Shown here piece after piece: positions 1 to 8,712 of a stretch of 64,000 nucleotides of DNA. The stretch is from NCBI RefSeq assembly GCF_001015195.1, contig NZ_LDES01000056.1, positions 1 to 64,000 of the forward strand, written 5' to 3'. A program made the position numbers and the translations under genes. The notes under the pieces were generated by a model. That model worked only from the letters and a program-made list of their open reading frames with translations, did no database searches and was not told the DNA's origin. Numbering within the stretch: position 1 is the first letter of the stretch; each line of letters opens with the position of its first letter. Source of the DNA: Sphingomonas sp. Y57 (GTDB lineage Bacteria; Pseudomonadota; Alphaproteobacteria; Sphingomonadales; Sphingomonadaceae).

Positions 1-38
1 GGCGCTGACGGCGGACAGGCGCCAGTAACGACGTCATC

Positions 39-500
39 GTGAACCGGTATATCGACGTCCGCTATCTCGGCCAGGTCCAAGAAGTGATCGTGCCGATCAA
101 GAGCCGCACCCGGCGGGTGACCTCGGTCAATTTCGCCCGGGCGCTACGCGACTTCCACGACCTTCACGAGACGCTTTACGGGTTCAAGCGGTCCGATCAG
201 CCGGTCGAGATCGTCACGCTGCGCGTCGAACTTACCGTACTACGCGAGCGCGTTTCACTTCCCACCAAGCCATTCTCGAGCGAAAGCGCCGACCACGCGC
301 TGGTCGGGACCCGAAAGACATTCATCGAGGGCCTCGGGATGGTGGACTGCCCGGTCTACGAAGGCCCTCTGCTGCAGCCGGGCAATCTCATAGCGGGCCC
401 GGCGATCATCCACGAACCCGACACGACCATCGTCGTTTACGACCGACAGGAAGCCATGCTCGACCAGCATGAAATGTACGTCATCGAGGTGGTGAGCTGA
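39..500 (+). pseudogene. Hydantoinase/oxoprolinase A subunit (HyuA-like), C-terminal remnant
   Basis: The 153 residues match only the C-terminal quarter of HyuA-type ATP-dependent hydantoinases, oxoprolinases and ketone carboxylases, which are usually about 690 aa. Visible family motifs are DVRYLGQ near residue 6, LHETLYGF near residue 43 and GPAIIHEPDTT near residue 121. This frame is closed by a TGA at 6-8. The first bases of the window in another frame read ALTADRRQ, which resembles the HyuA segment normally found some 60 residues earlier, and then hit TAA at 26-28. The gene therefore looks frameshifted or internally deleted; a GTG at 39 could still start a short product. It runs straight into the B-type genes as one operon. 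Family assignment is firm; the broken state is an inference because the 5' part lies outside the window. Confidence 0.6.
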
Positions 501-2242
501 TGACCGCGCTATCCGAAAGCCCCATTTCTCCAGCAGGGATCGAGCTGGAAATACTGCGCCACAAGCTGCTCGCCATCACCCACGAAATGGCGGCGCAGCT
601 CGTCAACGCGGCGCAGAATCCGGAGATCAACGAGGAGAAGGACTTCGCCACGGCGATCATCGACCTTCGGGGAAATGTCGTCGCCATCGACAACCCTGTC
701 CTTCTCGGCACCGTAGGTGGCGTCGCCCGCGATATCGTCGACAGCTTCCGCTTCGACATGAAGGACGGCGATGTCGTCCTGTCGAGCGATCCGGACAGAG
801 GCGGCGGCCGGGTCACCGACATTTCGCTGCTCAGGCCATATTTTCACGAGCACCGCGTCGCACTCTACCTGATGGTCCAGGCGCGGGTCCCGGACATCGG
901 CGGCTGGCTTCAGGGCGGTCTCTTTCCGGGCGCTGTCGAGCTGTGGGGTGAGGGCGTACCGTTCACCCCGGTCAAGCTGTACCGTGAAGGCAAGCGCGTC
1001 CGCGATCTGGCCACGACCATGCTGCTCAACAGCCGCCGGCCCGACGACATCGAGACCACATTGACGGCAGCGCTGGCCACCATGGAGATCGGCGCGCTCC
1101 GCATCCGGCAGCTGATCGGCGGCTACAGCATCACCGAAGTCGTCGCCGCGATGGAATATTGCCAGACATATTCGGAGCGGAGAACCAGATCGCTGATCTC
1201 TCAATGGCCGAACGGCCACTATGAGAGCAGTGTTACCCTGGAGCATGACGGCAATGGCGGAGGCCCCGTCACCGTGCGGCTGCAGGCGAAGGTCGACGAC
1301 GATCATCTGACCCTGGATTTCGGAAACTCCGACGACCAGCGCCGGGCCTTCATCAATTGTACGCTAGGCACGACCGTCGGTGCAGCGCTGCTTCCCCTCC
1401 TCTGCCTGATGGGGAGCGACGTCCCGGCAAACGGAGGACTGCTCGCCGCGGTCAGAGTCGCCAGCACGCCCGGCAAGGTAACGAGCGCGACCGGCAAGGC
1501 CCCGGTCGGCTGGTCCCGTTCCCATTGCAGCAGCGAGATCACCGAAGCCGTCAACAAGCTGCTTCGCCAGGTGGCGCAGCCCCGCTTCGGGACACTGACG
1601 GCTCCTGCGACATTGCTGTTCTGCCGACCGGAATCAGACCGCGCGGCGCGCATAGATCTCGGAATCTGGAACATTTCAGGCCAATCGGGAAGTGGCGGGC
1701 TGGACGGCTGGGGGCGCCCCTCCGTTTCAAGCAGAGGCGCGTTGCCCTCCGTCGAAGAATGGGAGGCTGCGCATCCCGTGAGCGTCCGACAGCTCGAATA
1801 TTCGGAGGATACAGCCGGGGCAGGCCAATGGCGGGGCAGCGCAGGCTTCCAGGTGGAGTTCGCCATGCCCCCCGGCTTCCTGTTTACCACCTGCCGCCAG
1901 GACGTGGCCGTGGGGCCGGCCGGAACGGAAGGCGGAAAAAGCGGAAGTGGCACGACGCTGGAGTCCATGGATTTTGCTGGCAGTGCGCTGAAGGTGGCCA
2001 TGGTGCAGACCGAAGACGGGCTCCCCGGCAACTTGGTTCGCCTGACGGCCTGCGGCGGCGGCGGTCATGGATCGCCGCTGAAGCGCGACGCCGGGGCGGT
2101 GTTCGATGACATTCTCGACGGGCTGGTCTCGCGGACCGCCGCTCGCGACCTCTATGGTGTGCTGCTGGCCACGGACGGGACGGCCGTGGACGTCATGGCG
2201 ACCGAACAGCTTCGACAAGATTTGGGAGATCGTCATGGTTGA
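500..2242 (+). CDS. Hydantoinase B/oxoprolinase family protein, divergent active-site motifs
   Basis: A 580-residue protein of the HyuB family, the partner of HyuA in ATP-dependent hydantoinases, oxoprolinases, caprolactamase and acetophenone/acetone carboxylases. The ATG abuts the TGA of the upstream HyuA remnant. The usual NDPYxGGTHxPD block reads SSDPDRGGGRVTD at residues 96-107, so the conserved His is Arg104. The RGHxxDxGG block reads QARVPDIGG at about 127-135, so the second conserved His is Arg129. The following gene keeps both histidines. This protein may therefore be a structural or non-catalytic subunit of a heteromer. The C-terminus contains the usual glycine-rich GGGGHGSPLKRD segment near 514-525. 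Substrate unknown. Confidence 0.85.
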   Translation: MTALSESPISPAGIELEILRHKLLAITHEMAAQLVNAAQNPEINEEKDFATAIIDLRGNVVAIDNPVLLGTVGGVARDIVDSFRFDMKDGDVVLSSDPDRGGGRVTDISLLRPYFHEHRVALYLMVQARVPDIGGWLQGGLFPGAVELWGEGVPFTPVKLYREGKRVRDLATTMLLNSRRPDDIETTLTAALATMEIGALRIRQLIGGYSITEVVAAMEYCQTYSERRTRSLISQWPNGHYESSVTLEHDGNGGGPVTVRLQAKVDDDHLTLDFGNSDDQRRAFINCTLGTTVGAALLPLLCLMGSDVPANGGLLAAVRVASTPGKVTSATGKAPVGWSRSHCSSEITEAVNKLLRQVAQPRFGTLTAPATLLFCRPESDRAARIDLGIWNISGQSGSGGLDGWGRPSVSSRGALPSVEEWEAAHPVSVRQLEYSEDTAGAGQWRGSAGFQVEFAMPPGFLFTTCRQDVAVGPAGTEGGKSGSGTTLESMDFAGSALKVAMVQTEDGLPGNLVRLTACGGGGHGSPLKRDAGAVFDDILDGLVSRTAARDLYGVLLATDGTAVDVMATEQLRQDLGDRHG

Positions 2243-4064
2243 CGCAATCACCGCGGAGATCATCCGCAACAATATGGAATGCACCACCGCGGAGATCATC
2301 AGCTCGATGGTCCGCAGCTCCGTCAGCCCGCTCTTCAATGAAGCCCACGACTGCGCGGCTGGCATCTTCTATTATGACAATGGCAAAGCGGAACTGATCG
2401 CGCGCGCCGACGCCGTGCCGGTACACGTCTATGGCTCCCTCACCTCGGTTCAGGCCTGCCTCGACTTTTTCCAGGGCGATCTCAACCAGGGCGATGTCAT
2501 CATCGTCACGGATCCCTATTATGGCGGAACCCACATACCCGACTATACCATTGTGAAGCCTGTGTTCTACGAGGGGCAGCCGCTGTTCTTCCCCTCTGTG
2601 CGCGGCCACATGCTGGACGCCGGCGGCCCGGTTCCCTCCTCGATCAGCAGCCTTACCCGGGAAATCTGGCATGACGGCTGCCGGCTCGCGCCGATGAAAC
2701 TATATGAAAAGGGAGAAATCCGGCAGGAGGTGTGGGACTTCCTCATGGCCAATAACCGCCTGCCCTCCCTCACCACGGCGGATCTCTACGCGATGATCGG
2801 AGCCTGTCGATTGGGTGAGGAGCGAATCCGCACGCTATGCGACAAATATGGGCTCGAAACGCTGCGCGAGGCCGTCAATTGGATTTTCGATTATTCCGAA
2901 CGCAAGATGCGCGACCAAATCCGACAATGGCCCCAAGGCCGCTATAACGCGAAGAGCATCCTCGATACCGATTATACGGGCAGGTCCGACCTACAGGTCG
3001 CGGTTTCCATTACAGTCGGGGAGAATTCTATCGAGGTCGACTTCACCGAATCATCGGAACAGAGCAAAGGGATCGTCAACAGCGTCCCTGGAAATACCTT
3101 GTCCTATGTCTACGGGGTGTTTTCGGCCCTATGCAACGATATCCCGGTCAACTCAGGCTTTTTCCGACCCATCACGATCAAGTTGCCGAAAGGTTCTGTG
3201 GTCGATCCCATCGCTCCCGCGTCGACCATTGGCTCCACGGTTAATATCGGCTGCGACATCGGGGATGCCGTAATGAAAGCATGCGAAGGTTTCGCGCCGG
3301 ATCGGGTGGGAACGGCGAGTATCGACACGCTCGTATATTTTGCATTCGGCATCGATGCCCGCACCGGCCAATATTGCGTGCACTACGACTATAATATCAA
3401 TCCGACCGCCTCCGGAGCGACCAGGGGGGTCGATGGCTGGGGTGCATGGCCCGCACCTTTCGCCGCCCTGACCCTGCCATCGATCGAGGTTTCAGAGATT
3501 CAGTATCCGTGCCTCTATCGCCAGTGCGGCGATCTGGTGACCGACTCCGCCGCTCCCGGACAATGGCGGGGCTCGGCCGGCCACGCGATGCTTCGGGAGG
3601 TTCGGGGCACCGTTTCGGGCCTTTTGAACGAATATATGATGCAGGGTCTGCGCCATCCGCTCCACGGCTTTGTCGGCGGGCGTGAAGCTTGCGGGAATTA
3701 CGGGATACTTCGGCCGGGCCAACCCGACGAAGTTCTGATCACCGAGGTTGGCCGTCAACTTCCGTCGCAAAATGGGGATGCCTGCTTCTTCCTATGTTCA
3801 GGGGGCGGCGGCTGGGGTGATCCGCTCGATCGGGACTCCGCGTCGGTCCTCGACGACGTGCTCGACGACTATGTGTCCATCGAGGGAGCGGCCCATGATT
3901 ACGGTGTCGTGATTGACCCCGAGGCGCTGACAGTGGACGAGGAGGCGACGTCGCGGACGCGGTCCCAGCTTCGCGTCCAGCGTGAATCCGAGCCTGACTG
4001 GCTTGCCTATGGCCGCAAACAGGTCCTGGAACGCGTTGGATTGCTCCAGGCGGCGGCCGCCTGA
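2235..4064 (+). CDS. Hydantoinase B/oxoprolinase family protein, canonical motifs
   Basis: A 609-residue HyuB-type subunit starting at an ATG that overlaps the previous gene's TGA by 8 bp; a longer in-frame opening upstream is only read-through of the neighbour. The start MVDAITAEIIRNNM is typical of the family. Conserved blocks are intact: TDPYYGGTHIPD (92-103, His100 and Asp103) and RGHMLDAGG (123-131, His125 and Asp128). A glycine-rich GGGGWGDPLDRD motif lies near the C-terminus. It is the likely catalytic B subunit of an amide-ring-opening or carboxylating enzyme acting on a cyclic amide, imide or ketone. The real substrate cannot be read from the sequence. Having two B-type genes beside one A-type gene points to a multi-subunit complex. 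Confidence 0.88.
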   Translation: MVDAITAEIIRNNMECTTAEIISSMVRSSVSPLFNEAHDCAAGIFYYDNGKAELIARADAVPVHVYGSLTSVQACLDFFQGDLNQGDVIIVTDPYYGGTHIPDYTIVKPVFYEGQPLFFPSVRGHMLDAGGPVPSSISSLTREIWHDGCRLAPMKLYEKGEIRQEVWDFLMANNRLPSLTTADLYAMIGACRLGEERIRTLCDKYGLETLREAVNWIFDYSERKMRDQIRQWPQGRYNAKSILDTDYTGRSDLQVAVSITVGENSIEVDFTESSEQSKGIVNSVPGNTLSYVYGVFSALCNDIPVNSGFFRPITIKLPKGSVVDPIAPASTIGSTVNIGCDIGDAVMKACEGFAPDRVGTASIDTLVYFAFGIDARTGQYCVHYDYNINPTASGATRGVDGWGAWPAPFAALTLPSIEVSEIQYPCLYRQCGDLVTDSAAPGQWRGSAGHAMLREVRGTVSGLLNEYMMQGLRHPLHGFVGGREACGNYGILRPGQPDEVLITEVGRQLPSQNGDACFFLCSGGGGWGDPLDRDSASVLDDVLDDYVSIEGAAHDYGVVIDPEALTVDEEATSRTRSQLRVQRESEPDWLAYGRKQVLERVGLLQAAAA

Positions 4065-4543
4065 GACCAGCCGGTCTCGACTTTCGTCCTCGGCAAGGCG
4101 CCCAGCGTTTCGACCTGGTCGACGCCCGCTTTGCCGAGGGCTTCTCCGCCCCGGCGGAGCGGCGACGAACGCGACTAGCGGCGTCGAAGGCGCAGGATCA
4201 ATATCCGTCGCCCGGCATCTTCCGTAAGGCGTTGGGTGGCGCGCTGAGCAAGCATGATCGCCATTCGCCCTTCCCCGAACCGTACCAGCCCGGTTCCCTA
4301 TCCTGTTCAAAATGCGCTCGCGCGTCCCTGAGGGCGCGAGCCTGGCAGCAACGGCGTACCCCGGGCCGGGAAGGTATCGTGGTCGCCGGACTTCCGCGTC
4401 GCCCTGGGGACACACCGTAGCGTGCGGAGCCCCTACCCCAGACCTGCAACTGTCAGCGCCGTCCAGGTCGCCGTACTTCTCGCCAATCTCGTCCAGGGCG
4501 AGATCGCAACAGCTCGTGGCAAGCCACGGAAAATCAAGGAAAT
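4065..4543. other. Gene-free 479-bp gap between hydantoinase genes and tRNA-Ser
   Basis: No reading frame here resembles a known protein. Open frames on both strands are high-GC artefacts that run through the tRNA. The gap ends exactly at the CCA end of the tRNA-Ser gene, a common integration target, so it may be the scar of an integrated element that carried the hydantoinase genes. No recombinase and no repeat of the tRNA end was recognised. Confidence 0.4.
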
Positions 4544-4636
4544 TGGCGGAGACGGAGGGATTCGAACCCTCGGTACGAGTAATCCCCGTACGGCGGTTTA
4601 GCAAACCGCTGGTTTCAGCCACTCACCCACGTCTCC
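4544..4636 (-). tRNA. tRNA-Ser (anticodon GCT)
   Basis: Read on the minus strand this is a class II tRNA with acceptor stem GGAGACG...CGTCTCC, discriminator G and an encoded CCA at 4544-4546. The D-arm is GTGAGTGGCTGAAACC. The anticodon loop TTTGCTAAA carries GCT in a CGGTT/AACCG stem context. A long variable arm and the T-arm GAGGGTTCGAATCCCTC follow. It decodes AGC and AGU serine codons. Confidence 0.97.
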
Positions 4637-4791
4637 GGCGAGGCAGAGGCCGCGCTATAGCGGGCAGGTGCGGCCTGATCAACCGCCTCTCGATGCATTT
4701 TCCGCCATCAATATTCAGGTTCGATTCATTGCAGCATCCGCCAAAAGAGGCTTTACCACAGGACAGGCGAAGCGGTTTGCGGAGAACAGGC

Positions 4792-5565
4792 ATGATCAAG
4801 GGGATGGTGCTCGGCGTGACGGGAGCGATGGCGCTCGCACTTTCGGGCGTTGCGCAAGCACAGATCAGGACGGTCGATCCCAACGCTGCAAGCGATCTTG
4901 CCCCCGTCCCCGCGAGCGAAGCCAATTACGGCACCGCGGTTTCGGCCCCGGATCCGGCGCCCGAGCCGGCCGGCACCACTGACGCTGCTGCCGTCGGCAC
5001 GGATGCGGCGACGGGCGATTCGGTAACCGTCGCGGGCGCGCCGATGCCGGCCCGCGCGCAGGCTGCCGAAGCCGCCGCCAATTCCACCTATGCCCAGGAT
5101 GACGTGCTCGCCGCCGCCGAGGGCGTGTTCGGCAAGGGTGCCGAGGGCCTCGCCAAGCTGGTCGAGAAGATCTTCGCCGAACAGGGTCGTCCCAACGCCT
5201 ATATCGCGGGCCGCGAAGCCGGCGGCGCGATCATCGTCGGCGTGCGTTACGGCTCGGGCACGCTGTTCCACAAGGTCGAAGGGCAGCAGCCGATCTACTG
5301 GACCGGTCCATCACTGGGCTTCGACCTCGGCGCCAATGGGGCCAAGAGCTTCGTGCTGGTCTACAACCTGTTTGACACCGCCGACGCCTATCATCGCTTC
5401 CCGGCCGTGGAAGGCACCGCCTATGTCGTCGGCGGGTTCACCGCGACCTATCTGCGCCGCGGCGACGTCGTGATGATCCCGATCCGGCTCGGCGTCGGCT
5501 GGCGGCTCGGCGTCAACGTCGGCTATATGAACTTCACCCACAAATCCAAGGTCATCCCCTTCTAA
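4792..5565 (+). CDS. eipA: EipA family (DUF1134) cell-envelope protein
   Basis: A 257-residue secreted protein. The ATG at 4792 follows a GGAGAA ribosome site, and the first 23 residues form a signal peptide ending VAQA; the longer upstream frame crosses the tRNA and is not used. A linker rich in Ala, Pro and Thr (about 24-95) precedes the conserved DUF1134 domain (about 95-257), with segments NAYIAGREAGGA, GLRYG-like GVRYGSGTL and a C-terminal GWRLGVNVGYM. The family is near-universal in Alphaproteobacteria; in Brucella EipA is a periplasmic protein needed for envelope integrity. The gene is monocistronic, faces pgeF and is separated from it by a perfect hairpin. Confidence 0.85.
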   Translation: MIKGMVLGVTGAMALALSGVAQAQIRTVDPNAASDLAPVPASEANYGTAVSAPDPAPEPAGTTDAAAVGTDAATGDSVTVAGAPMPARAQAAEAAANSTYAQDDVLAAAEGVFGKGAEGLAKLVEKIFAEQGRPNAYIAGREAGGAIIVGVRYGSGTLFHKVEGQQPIYWTGPSLGFDLGANGAKSFVLVYNLFDTADAYHRFPAVEGTAYVVGGFTATYLRRGDVVMIPIRLGVGWRLGVNVGYMNFTHKSKVIPF

Positions 5566-5579
5566 GGAGGGTCTGTTCC

Positions 5580-5602
5580 AAAATGCGGTGAAACCGCATT
5601 TT
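5580..5602. terminator. Bidirectional Rho-independent terminator between eipA and pgeF
   Basis: A perfect 10-bp stem (AAAATGCGGT / ACCGCATTTT) closes a 3-nt GAA loop, with the A-run on one side and the T-run on the other. It can therefore end transcription from both converging genes. Confidence 0.85.
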
Positions 5603-5611
5603 CCAACCGAT

Positions 5612-6379
5612 TCAGCCGGGCAATCCGATCAGCGATATCTGCCGGCCATAGCCGGGCTCGCCCTTGTGGGTGGCCCGGCGAAAGCTGAAGAAGCGATCGG
5701 GCTGGGCATAGGTGTCCTCGCCGATCGCGATCACCCGCCCCACCCCGGCCGCCGCCAGCCGGTGCGCGACATAGGCCTCGATGTCGAACTGCGCGTGGCC
5801 GGCGCGGCGCCCGTCGGCGAAGAAGCGCTCATTGGCGGGATCGTCAGCCTCGAAGCGGCGGACAAAGCCCTCGTCGACCTCATAGCTCGCCCGCGCGATG
5901 CACGGCCCGATTGCCGCGACGATGCGCGAGCGGTCGGCGCCCAATGCCTCCATCTCGGCCAGGGTGGCGTCGGTCACCCCCGACAACGCTCCTTTCCAGC
6001 CGGCATGCGCCGCACCGACGACCCCGGCCGCCGCATCGGCGAACAGCACCGGCACGCAATCGGCGGTGAGGATGCCGAGCAGCAGGCCGGGCCGGTCTGT
6101 GACCAGCGCATCGGCATGCGGCCGCGCATCGTCGGCGAAAGGGGCGGTGACTGCCACCGCATCGGCCGAATGGACCTGATGGAGCGTGACGAGATCATGG
6201 CCGGGCGCCACCGCCTCCACCGCACGACGGCGATTCTCGCCGATCGCGTCACGGTCGTCGTCCGATCCCAGTCCGACGTTCAGGCCCGCATGGATGCCCT
6301 GCGACACCCCGCCTTCGCGACCTAGGAAGCCATGCGGCAGTGCGGCGAGCGCGTCGATCCGGATCGGGCGAACGCTCAT
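5612..6379 (-). CDS. pgeF: Peptidoglycan editing factor PgeF (YfiH/DUF152, multicopper-polyphenol-oxidase family)
   Basis: A 255-residue protein of the YfiH/PgeF family. In E. coli the enzyme removes wrongly incorporated serine-containing UDP-MurNAc peptides; homologues were earlier called laccase-domain or purine-nucleoside-cleaving enzymes. The metal and active-site motifs are all visible: HQVH (67-70), TADC (105-108), HAGWKG (125-130) and IGPC (157-160). Its ATG overlaps the TGA of the acylphosphatase gene in an ATGA, so it is the last gene of an aroC-acylphosphatase-pgeF set. The bidirectional hairpin follows it. Confidence 0.93.
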   Translation of the reverse strand: MSVRPIRIDALAALPHGFLGREGGVSQGIHAGLNVGLGSDDDRDAIGENRRRAVEAVAPGHDLVTLHQVHSADAVAVTAPFADDARPHADALVTDRPGLLLGILTADCVPVLFADAAAGVVGAAHAGWKGALSGVTDATLAEMEALGADRSRIVAAIGPCIARASYEVDEGFVRRFEADDPANERFFADGRRAGHAQFDIEAYVAHRLAAAGVGRVIAIGEDTYAQPDRFFSFRRATHKGEPGYGRQISLIGLPG

Positions 6380-6675
6380 ACCGTCGGCTTCTGTGTGAAG
6401 CCCTGCGCGACCACGCCGGGCGTATCCTCGACATCGACCGAATCGACCCGCGACGCGGGCGAGCCGCGGCGGCAGCGCGCGACCAGTTCCTCAACCCGAT
6501 CCGCGGGCCCCGCCGCAACCGCCTCGACCGAGCCGTCCTCGCGGTTGCGCACCCAGCCGTCGAGGCCGAGCTCGGCCGCCTGCTCGACCGTCCAGGCGCG
6601 GAACCAGACGCCCTGCACCTTGCCCTTCACATGGATGCGGCGGGCGATACGGTCGGGGCCGGCGGCGCCGTTCAT
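6376..6675 (-). CDS. Acylphosphatase
   Basis: A 99-residue acylphosphatase, which hydrolyses carboxyl-phosphate bonds of small acyl phosphates. The signature GKVQGVWFR at 18-26 supplies the phosphate-binding loop and catalytic Arg26; GWVRN (40-44) supplies catalytic Asn44. The start MNGAAGPDR is chosen because its ATG overlaps the aroC stop as ATGA; the frame stays open upstream but is then only antisense to aroC coding. The stop in turn overlaps the pgeF start. The position between chorismate synthase and pgeF looks like stable translational coupling rather than a shared pathway. Confidence 0.93.
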   Translation of the reverse strand: MNGAAGPDRIARRIHVKGKVQGVWFRAWTVEQAAELGLDGWVRNREDGSVEAVAAGPADRVEELVARCRRGSPASRVDSVDVEDTPGVVAQGFTQKPTV

Positions 6676-7742
6676 CCGACCTGCGCCCGGTGCAACAGCT
6701 TCTGATCGGCGAGCACCAGCGCGACCATAGCCTCCAGCACAGGCGCGGCGCGGATGCCGACGCACGGGTCGTGGCGGCCCTTGGTGCGGATGTCGGCGGC
6801 CTTGCCGTCACGCCCGATCGTCTCGACCGGGGTGAGGATCGACGAGGTCGGCTTGAGCGCGATCCGCACCACCACCGGCTGGCCGGTGGCGATCCCGCCG
6901 GCGATCCCGCCGGCATGGTTGGCGAGGAAGAGCGGCTTGCCGTCATTGCCGGGCCGCATCGGATCGGCATTGGTCTCGCCAGTCAGCCGCGCCGCGGCGA
7001 AGCCGTCGCCGATCTCGACGCCCTTGACCGCGTTGATCGACATGCAGGCAGCCGCCAGCTCGCTGTCGAGCTTGGCATAGAGCGGTGCGCCCCAGCCGGC
7101 CGGAACGCCCTCCGCGACGCATTCGACGACGGCACCGACCGAGGAGCCGGCCTTGCGCGCATCGTCTACGATCGTCTCCCAGCGCCCTGCAGCGGCGCGG
7201 TCGGGGCAGAAGAAGGGATTTTCGTCGATCGCGGCATCGTCGAACGCGGCAGGATCGATCCGATCTCCACCAAGTTCAATGAGATAGGCCCGGATCCTGA
7301 CGTTCGGGATCACCAGCCGCGCAACTGCGCCCGCCGCCACCCGCGACGCCGTTTCGCGCGCGGAGGAACGCCCGCCGCCGCGATAGTCGCGGAAGCCATA
7401 TTTGGCGTCATAGGCATAGTCGGCATGGCCTGGCCGATAGGCGAGCGCGACCTCCGAATAATCCTTCGAGCGCTGGTCGACATTCTCGATCATCAGGCTG
7501 ATCGGCGTTCCGGTCGTCCGCCCCTCGAACACGCCCGACAGGATGCGGACCTGGTCGGGCTCCTGCCGCTGGGTGGTGAAGCGCGAGGTGCCCGGCCGGC
7601 GCTTATCGAGCCAGGGCTGGATATCGGCCTCGCTCAGCGCCAGCCCCGGCGGGCAGCCGTCGACCACCGCACCGATCGCCGGCCCATGGCTCTCCCCCCA
7701 GGTCGAGAAGCGAAAGACGCGGCCGAAGCTGTTGAAGCTCAT
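6672..7742 (-). CDS. aroC: Chorismate synthase
   Basis: A 356-residue chorismate synthase, the last step of the shikimate pathway, converting EPSP to chorismate with reduced FMN. The first signature GESHGPAIG lies at 16-24 with the conserved His19, and the second [12 protein letters not shown] lies near 125-136. The length fits the bacterial family (about 350-390). It is the first gene of a tightly overlapping set with acylphosphatase and pgeF. A REP-like inverted repeat lies between it and fabI. Confidence 0.97.
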   Translation of the reverse strand: MSFNSFGRVFRFSTWGESHGPAIGAVVDGCPPGLALSEADIQPWLDKRRPGTSRFTTQRQEPDQVRILSGVFEGRTTGTPISLMIENVDQRSKDYSEVALAYRPGHADYAYDAKYGFRDYRGGGRSSARETASRVAAGAVARLVIPNVRIRAYLIELGGDRIDPAAFDDAAIDENPFFCPDRAAAGRWETIVDDARKAGSSVGAVVECVAEGVPAGWGAPLYAKLDSELAAACMSINAVKGVEIGDGFAAARLTGETNADPMRPGNDGKPLFLANHAGGIAGGIATGQPVVVRIALKPTSSILTPVETIGRDGKAADIRTKGRHDPCVGIRAAPVLEAMVALVLADQKLLHRAQVG

Positions 7743-7763
7743 ATATCCTTCCTACCCTTCACC

Positions 7764-7862
7764 GTCATTCCCGCGAAGGCGGGAATCCAGTGGAGACCTG
7801 ACCTTGTCCCCCGTCGGTTCGGGACCCGTTTGCCGGTGGATTCCCGCCTTCGCGGAAATGAC
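7764..7862. repeat. REP-like inverted repeat pair (GTCATTCCCGCGAAGGCGGGAA family)
   Basis: The two arms at 7764-7789 and 7837-7862 are near-perfect reverse complements. Each is also a small hairpin built on ATTCCCGC..GCGGGAAT, separated by about 47 bp. This is the layout of an extragenic palindromic repeat doublet. It lies between fabI and aroC. Confidence 0.8.
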
Positions 7863-7898
7863 GAAGGAGAGAAGCACCGCCCCTCCCCCTCGGTGAAC

Positions 7899-8702
7899 TC
7901 ACGCCAACGCGATGTCCGGGGCGTCCTCGGCCTTCATGCCGATGACGTTGTAGCCGGCATCGACATGGTGGATCTCGCCGGTCACGCCCGAGGCGAGATC
8001 GGACAGCATGTAGAGGCCGGCGCCGCCGACATCCTCGATCGTCACGTTGCGACGGAGCGGCGAGTTGAGCTCGTTCCACTTCAGAATGTAGCGGAAATCG
8101 CCGATCCCGCTGGCCGCGAGCGTCTTGATCGGCCCCGCCGAGATCGCGTTGACGCGGATATTCTCCGGCCCCAGGTCCATCGCCAGATATTTGACGCTGG
8201 TTTCCAGCGCGGCCTTGGCGACGCCCATGACGTTGTAATGCGGCACCACCTTCTCGGCGCCGTAATAGCTCAGCGTCAGGATCGATCCGCCCGCTGCCAT
8301 CATCGGCCGCGCCCGCTTGGTGACGGCCACCAGGCTGTAGGCGGAGATGTTCATGGTCATCAGGAAATTGTCGAGACTGGTGTCGACATATTTGCCACGC
8401 AGCTCGTTCTTGTCCGAAAAACCGATCGCATGGACGAGGAAGTCGATCGTCGGCCATCGCGCGGCCAGCGTCGCGAAGGCAGCATCCATCCCCGCATCGG
8501 TCGAGACGTCGCACTCGATCAGGAAGTCGGAACCGACCTGTTCGGCCAGCGGGCGTACGCGCCGCTCCAGCGCCTCGCCCTGATAGCTGAACGCCATCTC
8601 CGCGCCTTGATCGTGAAGCGCCTTGGCGATTCCCCACGCCAGCGAACGATCATTGGCGAGCCCCATGATCAGCCCGCGCTTCCCCTGCATCAAACCCGCC
8701 AC
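7899..8702 (-). CDS. fabI: Enoyl-[acyl-carrier-protein] reductase (NADH) FabI
   Basis: A 267-residue short-chain dehydrogenase-type enoyl-ACP reductase that finishes each fatty-acid elongation cycle. The divergent nucleotide loop GLANDRSLAWGIA (14-26) is typical of FabI rather than of classical SDRs. The catalytic pair is Tyr156-x6-Lys163 in AEKVVPHYNVMGVAKAA. The start is a GTG at 8702 with GGGAG 6 nt upstream; an ATG at 8690 is the alternative. The yihY gene ends 10 bp upstream, so the two are probably co-transcribed. FabI is the target of triclosan and isoniazid-type inhibitors. Confidence 0.96.
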   Translation of the reverse strand: MAGLMQGKRGLIMGLANDRSLAWGIAKALHDQGAEMAFSYQGEALERRVRPLAEQVGSDFLIECDVSTDAGMDAAFATLAARWPTIDFLVHAIGFSDKNELRGKYVDTSLDNFLMTMNISAYSLVAVTKRARPMMAAGGSILTLSYYGAEKVVPHYNVMGVAKAALETSVKYLAMDLGPENIRVNAISAGPIKTLAASGIGDFRYILKWNELNSPLRRNVTIEDVGGAGLYMLSDLASGVTGEIHHVDAGYNVIGMKAEDAPDIALA

Positions 8703-8712
8703 GACATCTCCC

